DNA from: Clostridiales bacterium
GTDB taxonomy: Bacteria > Bacillota > Clostridia > Christensenellales > Pumilibacteraceae
Reading direction: 5' to 3'
Length of the DNA stretch: 64,000 nucleotides
NCBI GenBank assembly: GCA_022508445.1
Contig: JAFLVG010000008.1
Span: 1-64,000, forward strand
Shown here: positions 50,472-59,872 of the stretch, one piece after another
Numbering within the stretch: position 1 is the first letter of the stretch
How the letters are laid out: each line of letters starts with the position of its first letter
Translations under genes and position numbers: made by a program
The notes under the pieces: model-generated
What the model saw: the letters and a program-made list of their open reading frames with translations, nothing else
What the model was told of the DNA's origin: nothing
Databases searched by the model: none

Positions 50472-51359
50472 TTAAATTTTTACGGCTTTGAACAGCGCAG
50501 GCGCGGCAAGCGACGCCCACGCCGCCATAATAAAATATCTTAAAAAACAGTACAGCATGGAAATGTCTTTTGGCAAAAACAGCTTGAAGCCTTGCTGAAT
50601 GCCGACCGCGACGGCAAGGCCTATTACGAGCCTTAACGCGACGGTGTACCATTTTCGGTTAATTTCCACATCGTAACGGACGTATTTCTTTTCCACGAAG
50701 TACCCTATACCGAACGCGAGGAACGCGCCCACGCCTTTGAGTATGTCTGCGCCGCTCGGCGAATTCAGCATATCAAGGCCTGCAAGCACTCCAATAAGTA
50801 CGGCGGAAAGAATGACGCAAGGAATAACGAACCACTCCTCTTTTTCTCCGAACAGCGACAAAAGTGCGTTGAATGCTATCGCGCAAAATATACCGACCGT
50901 AAGTCCGCAAAACACATCGGACAGATAATGCTGACCGAGATACATTCTCGAAATCATCACGAGCAATGTCGCCGCGGCGCACACGACAGGTACGGCTCTG
51001 TATTTTTTACCGTACTTGACGGTAAGCAACGTCGATATCGATGCAATACTTTCCGTATGCCCAGACGGAAACGAATACGTTGATTCGGGCTCGCCTATGC
51101 TTTTGACTTCATGCGAATAAGCATTGAAAGGTCTTGTACGTTTGAAGCCGAGCTTTAAAAAGTTGGTTACTGCCACGCCGAGTATGTAAACGTTGAAAAA
51201 TCTGTATGCGTAACGCTTATCGATTACCCAATACAGAACTACCGCAACGGCCAAGAACGCAAGCTCCGTTCCGAGCTGCGAAACACCTTGCCACAGCACA
51301 TTTGTAAAGCTGTTGGACAGCGTTTGCAACGCTTTGATTAAGTCGGCTTCGAATTGCAA
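50472..51359 (-). CDS. PAP2-family phosphatase
   Basis: 295 aa; KLGFKRTRPFN, YSFPSGHTES, SRMYLGQHYLSDV. Confidence 0.92.
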   Translation of the reverse strand: MQFEADLIKALQTLSNSFTNVLWQGVSQLGTELAFLAVAVVLYWVIDKRYAYRFFNVYILGVAVTNFLKLGFKRTRPFNAYSHEVKSIGEPESTYSFPSGHTESIASISTLLTVKYGKKYRAVPVVCAAATLLVMISRMYLGQHYLSDVFCGLTVGIFCAIAFNALLSLFGEKEEWFVIPCVILSAVLIGVLAGLDMLNSPSGADILKGVGAFLAFGIGYFVEKKYVRYDVEINRKWYTVALRLVIGLAVAVGIQQGFKLFLPKDISMLYCFLRYFIMAAWASLAAPALFKAVKI

Positions 51360-51361
51360 TG

Positions 51362-53050
51362 TTAATCTCCGTAATGCTCGATATTGCCGCCGTCAGACCA
51401 CAAACGCTCGATGTTGTAAAATTCGCGCATTTTATCGGTGAAGATGTGAATGATAACGCCGCCGTAATCGAGCGCAATCCATTCCTTATCGACGTCACGC
51501 TTATTCGGATCTATCGCGAATTGCTTTGTCAGCCTGTCTTCGACGTATCCCATAAGCGCTTTTACCGCAGTAGTCGACGACGCGGACGCTATTACGAAAT
51601 AATCGGCAATTATCGTCTTGCCGTCGAGATCGATTATGACGATATCCTTGCCCTTGTGGAGATTGAGCTCGTCGGCGGCGGCAAGAGCGATGTCCTTGAT
51701 GGCGTTTCCCGTACTTTCGAGCTTATTCTCATCTTTCAGAATCATCACGCCTTTATCGGTGTCTCGCAATACGGAAACCGACTTATCGGGCACGGGACAA
51801 ACTGCTTTGGAGCGTTCCTTAGGCAGCAACAACGTTACCGCTTTTGACTTGATCTCACTGAGCTCCTTTGAGAAATTGACCACCGTCGACAGTTCCGCAA
51901 AACGCCGTTCGAGCGACGGAAGAGTGGGAATCTCTCTATCGTGACACAGCTCTTTATAGTACGAAAGCGCATCGCCGAAAAATCTGCAATCGGAAGTTTC
52001 TTTCAATTCGCTTATTTCCTTCAAAGCTCCAAGCATTGCGATATTTTTATCGATGTCGCATAAGTACCGCTTGTGTTCGAGCGACGGGTATCTTCGCCCG
52101 TCCTCCGTTTTGTCCGCAAGATAGACGACCTCGTCTAGAACGCTCATGTTTCCGCACGCCGTAGAATGGAATTCAATCGCATGCGCTATCTCGTCGGACA
52201 CGCCGTACTCGCGCTTTGCAATATAAGCTCCTATCGGAGAATGTGCCGTCGGCTCCGGAAATGCGGACAGTTCAATCTTGTCTTTATAATCGCTAATGTT
52301 TTCGGATTTTCCGATATCGTGAAGAATGCACGCAGTTATCGCGTCGTCCACGGAAGCTCCGTATTTTTTTGCAAGAAACGCGCCGCGCAGTGCCGTGCGG
52401 TACGTGTGCGCGATTCTGCTGCTGCTCAAACCGTGTCGATATAAGCCCGCAACATATTTGGCATACGGGTTAAAAATATTGTTTTTGACAGCATACGAAT
52501 ATACCTCGCTCGGCAAATACTTGTTCGCTTTGCCGAAAGCCATGTCTATCTTGATGGCTGACGACGAGATGTCGAGCCCGACAAACTTTGCGAATTTGAA
52601 CTTGATCTTGCGCTTTTTGAGCGAGCGCAAAAGTTCATCATTCGGCGTGTAGCTCGGGCGCGGTACCACGTAGAATGTGACGAGTGTTTTGAGCTTGTCT
52701 ATTTCATGCCACTCGGACAGCCTCGTCAGTTCCTCGCTTCCGATAACCCAAAACAAACTGCCGTCTGTCTTTTTGGAAAAATGCAAGGCGGTATCCACGC
52801 TGTAACTTACGCCCTTTTTGTTAAGCTCGAAACGGCTGACTTCGGTCTTTTGCGACGTGAAAACCTTTTTACAAAGCTTATAGCGTATTTTTCCGTCAGT
52901 CGCGCCCGTTTTAAACGGCGAAATGTACGACGGAACAACTATCACCCTATCGAATACGCGCTCTAAATTTTTAACAATGTCGATATGCCCGAGATGAAGC
53001 GGATCGAAACTGCCTCCGAATATAGCCGTCTTTTTAATTTCAGTCTTCAT
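51362..53050 (-). CDS. NadD-YqeK-RsfS fusion protein
   Basis: 562 aa in one frame: NadD (AIFGGSFDPLHLGHIDIVKNL), YqeK HD (ITACILHDIGK...AHSPIGAYIAKREYG...VVYLADKTEDGR), RsfS (GKDIVIIDLDGKTIIADYFVIASASSTTAVKALMGYVEDRL...DYGGVIIHIFTDKMREFYNIERLW). Confidence 0.92.
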   Translation of the reverse strand: MKTEIKKTAIFGGSFDPLHLGHIDIVKNLERVFDRVIVVPSYISPFKTGATDGKIRYKLCKKVFTSQKTEVSRFELNKKGVSYSVDTALHFSKKTDGSLFWVIGSEELTRLSEWHEIDKLKTLVTFYVVPRPSYTPNDELLRSLKKRKIKFKFAKFVGLDISSSAIKIDMAFGKANKYLPSEVYSYAVKNNIFNPYAKYVAGLYRHGLSSSRIAHTYRTALRGAFLAKKYGASVDDAITACILHDIGKSENISDYKDKIELSAFPEPTAHSPIGAYIAKREYGVSDEIAHAIEFHSTACGNMSVLDEVVYLADKTEDGRRYPSLEHKRYLCDIDKNIAMLGALKEISELKETSDCRFFGDALSYYKELCHDREIPTLPSLERRFAELSTVVNFSKELSEIKSKAVTLLLPKERSKAVCPVPDKSVSVLRDTDKGVMILKDENKLESTGNAIKDIALAAADELNLHKGKDIVIIDLDGKTIIADYFVIASASSTTAVKALMGYVEDRLTKQFAIDPNKRDVDKEWIALDYGGVIIHIFTDKMREFYNIERLWSDGGNIEHYGD

Positions 53051-54290
53051 AAGTAAACTCCGTATCGAGTATCCTCACGGTATCGCCCGATTTGATACCC
53101 GCTTTTTTCAGTGATTTTGTCACGCCACCGACGTCCAACCGCCTTTGAAAATACATAAAGCTATCGCGGTCTTCGAGAACGACAGTGCGCGCGAGTTTTT
53201 CTATCAATGCGCCCGACAGCACAAACGCTCCGTCGTCCGCGCGCGTAATAGCGTATGACTCGGGATCGACTTCTTCGTACTTGAACGGCTCGAATTCTAT
53301 CGGCGTGGGCGGAGGCAATGTTTTGAGCTTAATTGAAATCGCTCGGATTAGCTTATCGAGTCCGCTGTGCGTTATGCCGCTTATCTCGTAAATATCGCCG
53401 CTCACTGACTTTTTAAACGCTTCGATCTTGTCGCTTTCGGCACTGTCGATCTTGTTGAGCGCGATGATTTGCGGAACGCTTTTGAGCTCCTCGTTGTACT
53501 TGAAAAGCTCGGAATTTACCGTCATATAATCCTTGACAGCGTCGTCGTATGTGGAAATGTCAACGACGTGAACAATAAGCCGCGTGCGGTCGATATGGCG
53601 TAAAAATTTATGCCCAAGCCCTGCGCCGTCCGCCGCGCCCTCAATAAGTCCGGGGATATCGGCAATCGTAAACGAATCGTCGTCGGTATAGCAAACGCCG
53701 AGATTTGGTGAAAGCGTCGTGAAAGGATAGCTCGCTATCTTCGGATTGGCGCGCGTAAGCACCGAAAGCAAAGTCGATTTGCCTGCATTGGGAAGCCCGA
53801 CAAGCCCCACGTCCGCTATCGTTTTGAGTTCGAGGACTATCGCGCGCTCCTTTGTGGGCTCGCCTTTTTGACTGAACCCAGGAGCTTGACGCCTCGACGA
53901 TTTGAAACGCGCATTGCCCTTTCCGCCTATTCCGCCGCGAAGCACGGTAACTACATCGTCCGGATAATACATATCGGCGATAATGCCGCCGCTCTCCGCG
54001 TCGCGCACTACGGTGCCGCGAGGAACTGACAGCACGAGGTCTTGACCGTCCTTGCCGTGTCTGTTCTTGCCTGCACCGTTACCGCCGTTTTCCGCGCGGT
54101 AATGCTTGCCGAATCTAAACTCCGAAAGCGACGTCGCGTTTTCGTTGACCTTTATCACCACGCTTCCGCCGTCGCCGCCGTCGCCGCCGTCAGGTCCACC
54201 GTTGGGGACGTATTTCTCGGTGTAGAACGACGTACAGCCGTCGCCGCCGTCGCCTGCTTTGATATATATTTTGGCCCTGTCTATAAACAT
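53040..54290 (-). CDS. obg: GTPase Obg/CgtA
   Basis: MFIDRAKIYIKAGDGGDGCTSFYTEKYVPNGGPDGGDGGDGGSVV, VGLPNAGKSTLLSVLTRANPKIASYPFTTL. Confidence 0.97.
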   Translation of the reverse strand: MFIDRAKIYIKAGDGGDGCTSFYTEKYVPNGGPDGGDGGDGGSVVIKVNENATSLSEFRFGKHYRAENGGNGAGKNRHGKDGQDLVLSVPRGTVVRDAESGGIIADMYYPDDVVTVLRGGIGGKGNARFKSSRRQAPGFSQKGEPTKERAIVLELKTIADVGLVGLPNAGKSTLLSVLTRANPKIASYPFTTLSPNLGVCYTDDDSFTIADIPGLIEGAADGAGLGHKFLRHIDRTRLIVHVVDISTYDDAVKDYMTVNSELFKYNEELKSVPQIIALNKIDSAESDKIEAFKKSVSGDIYEISGITHSGLDKLIRAISIKLKTLPPPTPIEFEPFKYEEVDPESYAITRADDGAFVLSGALIEKLARTVVLEDRDSFMYFQRRLDVGGVTKSLKKAGIKSGDTVRILDTEFTYED

Positions 54291-54304
54291 GTCTTTCTTA
54301 TTTC

Positions 54305-54952
54305 CTACTGCTTGCAATATGTAGCGCAATGTGAATTAACGGCACAGTTCTCGCAATCCGGATTTCTCGAATGACAGCAATCCCTGCCGTGACGTATCAG
54401 CAAGAAATGCACCGACCGATAATCCTTTGGATCGAATACCGCACACAAATCCTTCTCTACTTCATCGGGTGTTTTGCCGTTCGAAAGCCCAAGCCTGTGC
54501 GCCACCCTAAACACGTGAGTATCGACCGCTATCGCCGGCTTTCCGAATGCCACGGAAAGCATTACGTTAGCGGTTTTTCGTCCTACGCCTGCGAGCGTTA
54601 TAAGCTCTTCCATCGTATCGGGGACTCTGCCGCCGAACCTCTCGATAAGCGAAGAACAACACGCCTTGATGTTTGCCGCCTTGTTTTTGTACAGTCCGCA
54701 GCTTTTAATATGGTTTTCGAGTGTGGAAAGCTCCATATCGCAAAACGCTTGCGGCGTGTTTGCCACGCGAAAAAGCTCGCGCGTTACCGTGTTTACGCGC
54801 TTGTCCGTACACTGTGCGCTCAAAATAACCGAAATAAGCAGCTCGAAATCGCTGCCGTATTCCAGCTCGCACGTTGCATCGGAATAAGTGTTGTTGAGTT
54901 GTTCGAAAAGTTCCATAATTATTTTGCGGCGGTTTTTTGTGCCTTTTGCCAC
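54305..54952 (-). CDS. nth: Endonuclease III
   Basis: 215 aa; LISVILSAQCTDKRVN, LPGVGRKTAN-equivalent LAGVGRKTANVMLSVAFGKPAIAVDTHVFRVAHRLG, C-terminal 4Fe-4S cysteines. Confidence 0.96.
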   Translation of the reverse strand: MAKGTKNRRKIIMELFEQLNNTYSDATCELEYGSDFELLISVILSAQCTDKRVNTVTRELFRVANTPQAFCDMELSTLENHIKSCGLYKNKAANIKACCSSLIERFGGRVPDTMEELITLAGVGRKTANVMLSVAFGKPAIAVDTHVFRVAHRLGLSNGKTPDEVEKDLCAVFDPKDYRSVHFLLIRHGRDCCHSRNPDCENCAVNSHCATYCKQ

Positions 54953-54958
54953 AGCTTA

Positions 54959-54987
54959 ATTATATCACTTTACGAAGCAAATGTAAA
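54959..54987 (-). promoter_or_regulatory. nth promoter TTTACA-17-TATAAT, 6 nt before the GTG at 54952
   Basis: Minus strand TTTACATTTGCTTCGTAAAGTGATATAATTAAGCTGTGGCAAAAGG. Confidence 0.8.
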
Positions 54988-54998
54988 CCCATTCGCGC

Positions 54999-55250
54999 TC
55001 AATTCCCGATATTGTAAATAGTTTTATAAGTATCGCCGTCGTAAGAGTATACGGCACGAAGATTGGCGTAATGCCCACTATTCAGCACGTCTTGACAAAG
55101 CTTGTAATTATCGCATTTAACGGCAAGTCCGCAGCCCTCGCCATTTCTTATAGGAGCGTTCACGAGCTTTGCCTTACATCCGCCGGCCACAACCGCGTCT
55201 AAAAACCTAAATGCGCTGTTTCTTGAAGAAAACGAAAAAATGTAACTCAT
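54999..55250 (-). CDS. DUF3343 family protein (putative Se/S carrier-like)
   Basis: 83 aa; YIFSFSSRNSAFRFLDAVVAGGCKAKLVNAPIRNGEGCGLAVKC resembles DUF3343. Confidence 0.75.
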   Translation of the reverse strand: MSYIFSFSSRNSAFRFLDAVVAGGCKAKLVNAPIRNGEGCGLAVKCDNYKLCQDVLNSGHYANLRAVYSYDGDTYKTIYNIGN

Positions 55251-55301
55251 ACGCGCTTATTTCCTCTTTTTTGTTCTAAACCGTCAAATATCGCATTTAA
55301 T

Positions 55302-55427
55302 AAATTAGGAGTTGCCCCGAAGCATGCTCAGGACTCGCGCACTGCGTGCGCTTTCCGCTGAAAACATCGGGGACCGCCTAATTTGTTCTTGTCGCAAATT
55401 TGCAACCAGCAGCAAGCAAATTTGTTC
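55302..55427. repeat. Hairpin-rich intergenic element, copy 2
   Basis: AAATTAGG (55302-55309)...CCCCGA (55315-55320)...GCGCACtgcGTGCGC...TCGGGG (55367-55372)...CCTAATTT (55377-55384), then GCAAATTTGTTC (55416-55427). Confidence 0.6.
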
Positions 55428-55480
55428 CTCGAATACTAACGGTCTTAATTCCGTTATATGAATTGGGAGTATATTGTGCT

Positions 55481-56602
55481 ATGATTTATTTCGACAATGC
55501 CGCAACAACAATAGTAAAGCCCGACTGCGTAATTAAGGCCGATTCTTACGCACTCGGCAATCTTTGCGCAAATGCCGGCAGAGGCAGTCATTCCGGCGCG
55601 ATAAAAGCCGCGTCTATCATATACGAAGCGCGAAAAACGGTCAAAAGCATTGTTGCTTGCGACGACGTCATATTCACTTTCAATTGCACCGACGCGCTCA
55701 ATACCGTACTTTTCGGCACTGCAAAGCGCGGCGGACATGTCGTAACCACCGTATACGAACACAACAGCATACTACGCCCGTTAAACGAGCTAAATAAGCG
55801 CATGGGCATTGAATTTACAACCGTTCGCCCGAACATGCACGGGATAATAGATCCGGCAGACATAGAGCGCGCAATCCGTCCAAACACCTATCTAATCGCC
55901 GTAAATCACGCGTCAAACGTTACGGGAGCGGTCGCACCCGTCACGCAAATCGGAAACATAGCAAAGCGGCACGGCATTTTATACCTTGTGGACGGAGCGC
56001 AATCCGTCGGTTATCTCGACGTCGATATGCGCGCTATCGGATGCAATTATCTATGTTTTTCACCGCACAAGGGCTTACACGGCACGCAGGGACTAGGATG
56101 TCTTTGCCTGCGCGGAAATCCTCCGCTCAAACCGTTTCGGTTCGGAGGCACGGGCTCGTCGTCGCACATACTCGATCAGCCCACAGATATTCCGGAGGGC
56201 TTCGAAAGCGGAACTTTGCCCGTGCATTCGGCTTACTCGCTCATAGCGGCGATAAATCACTACAAAAAATTGCCGCTGTCAGTTAAGCGCAATCTTGCGG
56301 CGTGCGGCGACACTCTTCGCAGCGAACTGTCTAAAATCAAGGGAGTAAAAATATACGGGAAGTACAACAACCTTCCAAACATAGTTTGCTTTAACATAGA
56401 CGGCATGAACGCTGCGACTGTCGGCGATATTTTGAGCGATCAGTACGATATCGCCGTGCGGTGCGGACTGCATTGCGCGCCGCTCTGCCACAAGTATCTC
56501 GGCACGCTGAATACGGGCGCCGTCAGGGCGTCTCTTTCCTACCACAACACAGACGGTGAGGTTAAATTCTTTATCGACGCAGTTCGCGAAATCGCAAAAT
56601 AG
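55481..56602 (+). CDS. Class V aminotransferase / cysteine desulfurase-like (TIGR01977/EF2568 type)
   Basis: MIYFDNAATTIVKPD; HNSILRPLNEL; DGAQSVGYLDVDM; CFSPHKGLHGTQGLGCLCLRG; YDIAVRCGLHCAPLCHKYLGT. Confidence 0.88.
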   Translation: MIYFDNAATTIVKPDCVIKADSYALGNLCANAGRGSHSGAIKAASIIYEARKTVKSIVACDDVIFTFNCTDALNTVLFGTAKRGGHVVTTVYEHNSILRPLNELNKRMGIEFTTVRPNMHGIIDPADIERAIRPNTYLIAVNHASNVTGAVAPVTQIGNIAKRHGILYLVDGAQSVGYLDVDMRAIGCNYLCFSPHKGLHGTQGLGCLCLRGNPPLKPFRFGGTGSSSHILDQPTDIPEGFESGTLPVHSAYSLIAAINHYKKLPLSVKRNLAACGDTLRSELSKIKGVKIYGKYNNLPNIVCFNIDGMNAATVGDILSDQYDIAVRCGLHCAPLCHKYLGTLNTGAVRASLSYHNTDGEVKFFIDAVREIAK

Positions 56603-56608
56603 CTCTCG

Positions 56609-56884
56609 TTACGCGTCTTTTATCATGCGAACAAGCGAAATGAGCCGCTCGCGCGAGCTTTCGTCGAGGCTCGGCGAAACAAAACCGACAAACTCGTCCA
56701 ATTGCTCGGACGAGAACGAGCCGTCGCTCTTTGCGGCGGTCACGCTTTTGAGCAAAGCATGCATAAGCTCGCTCTCGCTCTTGCCGGCATACTTTTCCAT
56801 AAGCGCGGCGGTCTGTGCTTTTTGGTTTTCGTTATTTTCAAAGGTCTCACCCGAAATTCTGCCGTGATCTTTAATACTACGCAT
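56609..56884 (-). CDS. Small hypothetical protein (91 aa)
   Basis: Helical, charged ORF with GGAGGG upstream of ATG; fills a gap between genes. Confidence 0.6.
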   Translation of the reverse strand: MRSIKDHGRISGETFENNENQKAQTAALMEKYAGKSESELMHALLKSVTAAKSDGSFSSEQLDEFVGFVSPSLDESSRERLISLVRMIKDA

Positions 56885-56944
56885 AAACCCTCCGCGTTTA
56901 GTCTATGCCGTTTATAAACGACTTGTGCAAAAGGAGTGAAAAAT

Positions 56945-57196
56945 ATGGATTTAAGACAAATGCTTCCACTGCTACTGAAAGGCAAGCTCGGCGAGCGCGA
57001 ACAAGCTCTTCTCAAACTGACCGAAAACCCCGATCCCGCCGCGCTCGGCAGCATTATTACGCAAATGTACGAAAACCAAAAGAATACGCCGCGTACCGAT
57101 CTGTACGCGACGCTCAAAAAAATCATTCCGGCAACTACGCTCGGGCTTATTATCAAATATTTCGACGCTCAAAAAAGTCAGAACAGCTCGCGCTGA
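56945..57196 (+). CDS. Small hypothetical protein (83 aa)
   Basis: MDLRQMLPLLLKGKLGEREQALLKLTENPDPAALGSIITQM; GGAG 8 nt before the ATG. Confidence 0.6.
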   Translation: MDLRQMLPLLLKGKLGEREQALLKLTENPDPAALGSIITQMYENQKNTPRTDLYATLKKIIPATTLGLIIKYFDAQKSQNSSR

Positions 57197-57198
57197 CT

Positions 57199-58161
57199 TT
57201 ACAGCATTTTATATGCGAGGCATGCAACCCTGAAAGTCATTGCGTCGTTGAAATTGCGAATGTTGAGTCCCGTTAGCTTTTCTATCTTGTCAAGACGGTA
57301 GATGAGCGTATTTCTGTGTACGTACATGCTTCTGCTCGCTTCCGAAATATTGAGCGAGTGCTTGATGAAAGCATCCGCAGCGGACATTAACTCGACGTCG
57401 GAGAGTACTTCGCGGTAATTTCTGTCGAGTACCGTTTTGACGTATTTTTCGATAGTAGAATCTGACAGGCTTGACAACAGCTTTATGAGCGCATATTCTT
57501 TATACGAATAAATATCGCTGTTTTGATCGTACTCTGCACCGTTAATAAGAGCCGATTTTGCATAAGAATAATACAGTGGCAATTCCGAAACACCGTGCGC
57601 CACGCCGCCCACGCCTATTTTAACGTTCTCTTTTATCTCCTCGGCGAGGTTTTCTTTAAGCACTGCCGCAAACTCACCTGCCGACTGATAGTCGTTATCG
57701 TTATCGAGCTTTTTGCAAAACGCCGTGATCCCGTCGCCCATATCCGCCACAAAATCATTTGCGCCTGCCATAGTATTCAAGTAGTCGCGCACGTTCTTTT
57801 TTGATGCAGAGCAATACGTTGCAAAGACATAGTAATCGGACTTGCCGACGTGAATGCCCTGCGGCATAACGCCTATGCCGTCCAAAAACGCACGCACAGG
57901 CTCGTTGACTGCCGTTGCTTTACCAATCACGTTCAAAGCAAACTCGCGCGCGAGCGCGGCTGTTACGCGCTCTTTTTCACCGCAACCGACAAGCGCAAAA
58001 GCATATTGCTTGTTGCTTAATGTAAACGAAAAAACAGTGCGATTTTTCTCTTCGTCGACAAATACACCGCCGCCTTGGACGTCGCTATTGAGCTCAATGC
58101 GCTCGACGTCGAGTCCGCATACGCGTTTTATCTGTTCGATAACAATTTGGGAAGTGTTCAT
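57199..58161 (-). CDS. PucR/CdaR-type helix-turn-helix regulator
   Basis: C-terminal HSLNISEASRSMYVHRNTLIYRLDKIEKLTGLNIRNFNDAMTFRVACLAYKML. Confidence 0.85.
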   Translation of the reverse strand: MNTSQIVIEQIKRVCGLDVERIELNSDVQGGGVFVDEEKNRTVFSFTLSNKQYAFALVGCGEKERVTAALAREFALNVIGKATAVNEPVRAFLDGIGVMPQGIHVGKSDYYVFATYCSASKKNVRDYLNTMAGANDFVADMGDGITAFCKKLDNDNDYQSAGEFAAVLKENLAEEIKENVKIGVGGVAHGVSELPLYYSYAKSALINGAEYDQNSDIYSYKEYALIKLLSSLSDSTIEKYVKTVLDRNYREVLSDVELMSAADAFIKHSLNISEASRSMYVHRNTLIYRLDKIEKLTGLNIRNFNDAMTFRVACLAYKML

Positions 58162-58196
58162 AATTTTTTCTCCGCTATGCGCTTTCGCGCTTTCGG

Positions 58197-59264
58197 TCAT
58201 TGCGCTTCGACAGTAGTTACCCAGCCGAAAATATCCTCTTTGCGCCCAGTTTGAATATCGGTAAGCGTGTCGTACAATAATTTGGAAATCTCGCCGACCT
58301 TGCCCTTGCCGCCTATTATTATATCTTGACTGTTGTCACCCAACCTATCGACGGGCGAAATGACCGCCGCCGTTCCCGTGCCGAAAATTTCGGTTAGCTT
58401 GCCGCTTTTTGCGCCTGACAAAACTTCGTCAATCGTAATCGGCCGCTCCTCGACCGATATACCTTTATGTCTTGCAATCTTAATTACCGAATCGCGCGTA
58501 ATGCCGGGAAGAATACAACCGTCGAGCTCGGGTGTCACGAGCTTTCCGTCTATGACGAAAAATATATTCATGGAGCCCACTTCTTCGACATACTTGCGCT
58601 CGTTGCCGTCGAGCCATAGGACTTGATCGTAACCTGCTTCTTTTGCGAGTTCGCCTGCTTTTATGCTCGCGGCATAGTTGCCGATGACCTTGTACGCGCC
58701 TGTTCCGCCCTTGCCTGCACGCACGTACTCGCGCTCGACTTTGAGTGCGACCGGTGCAAAGCCGTTGGCGTAGTACGCTCCCGACGGCGACAGAATTATG
58801 ATGAACTTGTAATTTTTAGCGGCGTGAACGCCGAGCGATTCGTCGGCCGCAAAAACGAGCGGACGGATGTAAAGGCTTGTACCGCTCTCCGTCGGAGTCC
58901 ACTCGCGCTCGATATTCACAAGCTCGACAAGCGCGTTGTACGCTTGCCCCTCGTCAACAGGCGGAATGCACAGCCGCTCCGCGGAAGTGGTCATACGCTT
59001 GAAGTTGTCGCGCGCACGAAAAAGCCGCACCGTGCCGCACTTGTCGCGATACGCCTTCAACCCCTCGAATGCCGCTTGACCGTAGTGAAGTACGGACGCG
59101 CAAGGAAGCATTTCGAGCGCGTTAAAAGGCTTTATCTCGCCCTCGTTCCACTTCCCGCCGCTGTACTCGCACACGTACATGTAGTCGGTGAACAGCTTGC
59201 CGAAGCTATTAACAGCTTCGGGCTTTTGCTTTAAATTCTTGCATTCCGTAAAACGAAATTTCAC
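58197..59264 (-). CDS. ilvE: Branched-chain amino acid aminotransferase
   Basis: 355 aa; LHYGQAAFEGLKAYR, VEEVGSMNIFFV, EIFGTGTAAVISPVDRL. Confidence 0.95.
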   Translation of the reverse strand: MKFRFTECKNLKQKPEAVNSFGKLFTDYMYVCEYSGGKWNEGEIKPFNALEMLPCASVLHYGQAAFEGLKAYRDKCGTVRLFRARDNFKRMTTSAERLCIPPVDEGQAYNALVELVNIEREWTPTESGTSLYIRPLVFAADESLGVHAAKNYKFIIILSPSGAYYANGFAPVALKVEREYVRAGKGGTGAYKVIGNYAASIKAGELAKEAGYDQVLWLDGNERKYVEEVGSMNIFFVIDGKLVTPELDGCILPGITRDSVIKIARHKGISVEERPITIDEVLSGAKSGKLTEIFGTGTAAVISPVDRLGDNSQDIIIGGKGKVGEISKLLYDTLTDIQTGRKEDIFGWVTTVEAQ

Positions 59265-59872
59265 TGTTCGTTCTCCTCGAAAACGTATTTTTCGCCTATC
59301 TTGACGGGCGCAACGCCTATCGTCGACAGTGCGCCGCTCAAATCACACGCAACGGGCGCAAGCGCCGTAAAACTCACGGTTTTGTTATACACTATTCCTT
59401 CTACCTTGCAATTCAGATTGCGAAGAACTGCACCCGCACGTTTATATGTTTCGTTATCGCACTCGACTTCGTATTCGGCGTATTTTTCGGCCCTCGCGAG
59501 CCCTGCTTGTTCGATAAGCTCCGCCGCGCTTTGACGGTATGCGCGCGTAAGTCCGCCTGCACCCAGTTTTATCCCTCCGAAGTACCGCACAACGGCGATT
59601 ACAGTCTTTCGCGCTCCTGCCGCGGCAATCGCCGAATATATAGGCTTGCCTGCCGTTCCCGACGGCTCGCCGTCGTCGTCGTATCCGAAATCGTCGCCCT
59701 TTTCGTCGGCAATATACCCGTAACAAACATGTCTGGCGTCCGGATGTTCGCGTTTCAGTTTTTCGATAAAACTCTTGACATCTTCGCGGTCATCTATGTG
59801 CCGCGATACGGATATAAACCGCGAACGCTTAATCGTAAGCTCATAAATTGACGGCTTGACGCAGACTATCAT
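59261..59872 (-). CDS. YigZ/IMPACT family protein
   Basis: 203 aa; IKRSRFISVSRHIDD, DDGEPSGTAGKPIYSAI, VRYFGGIKLGAGGLTRAY. Confidence 0.94.
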   Translation of the reverse strand: MIVCVKPSIYELTIKRSRFISVSRHIDDREDVKSFIEKLKREHPDARHVCYGYIADEKGDDFGYDDDGEPSGTAGKPIYSAIAAAGARKTVIAVVRYFGGIKLGAGGLTRAYRQSAAELIEQAGLARAEKYAEYEVECDNETYKRAGAVLRNLNCKVEGIVYNKTVSFTALAPVACDLSGALSTIGVAPVKIGEKYVFEENEQ

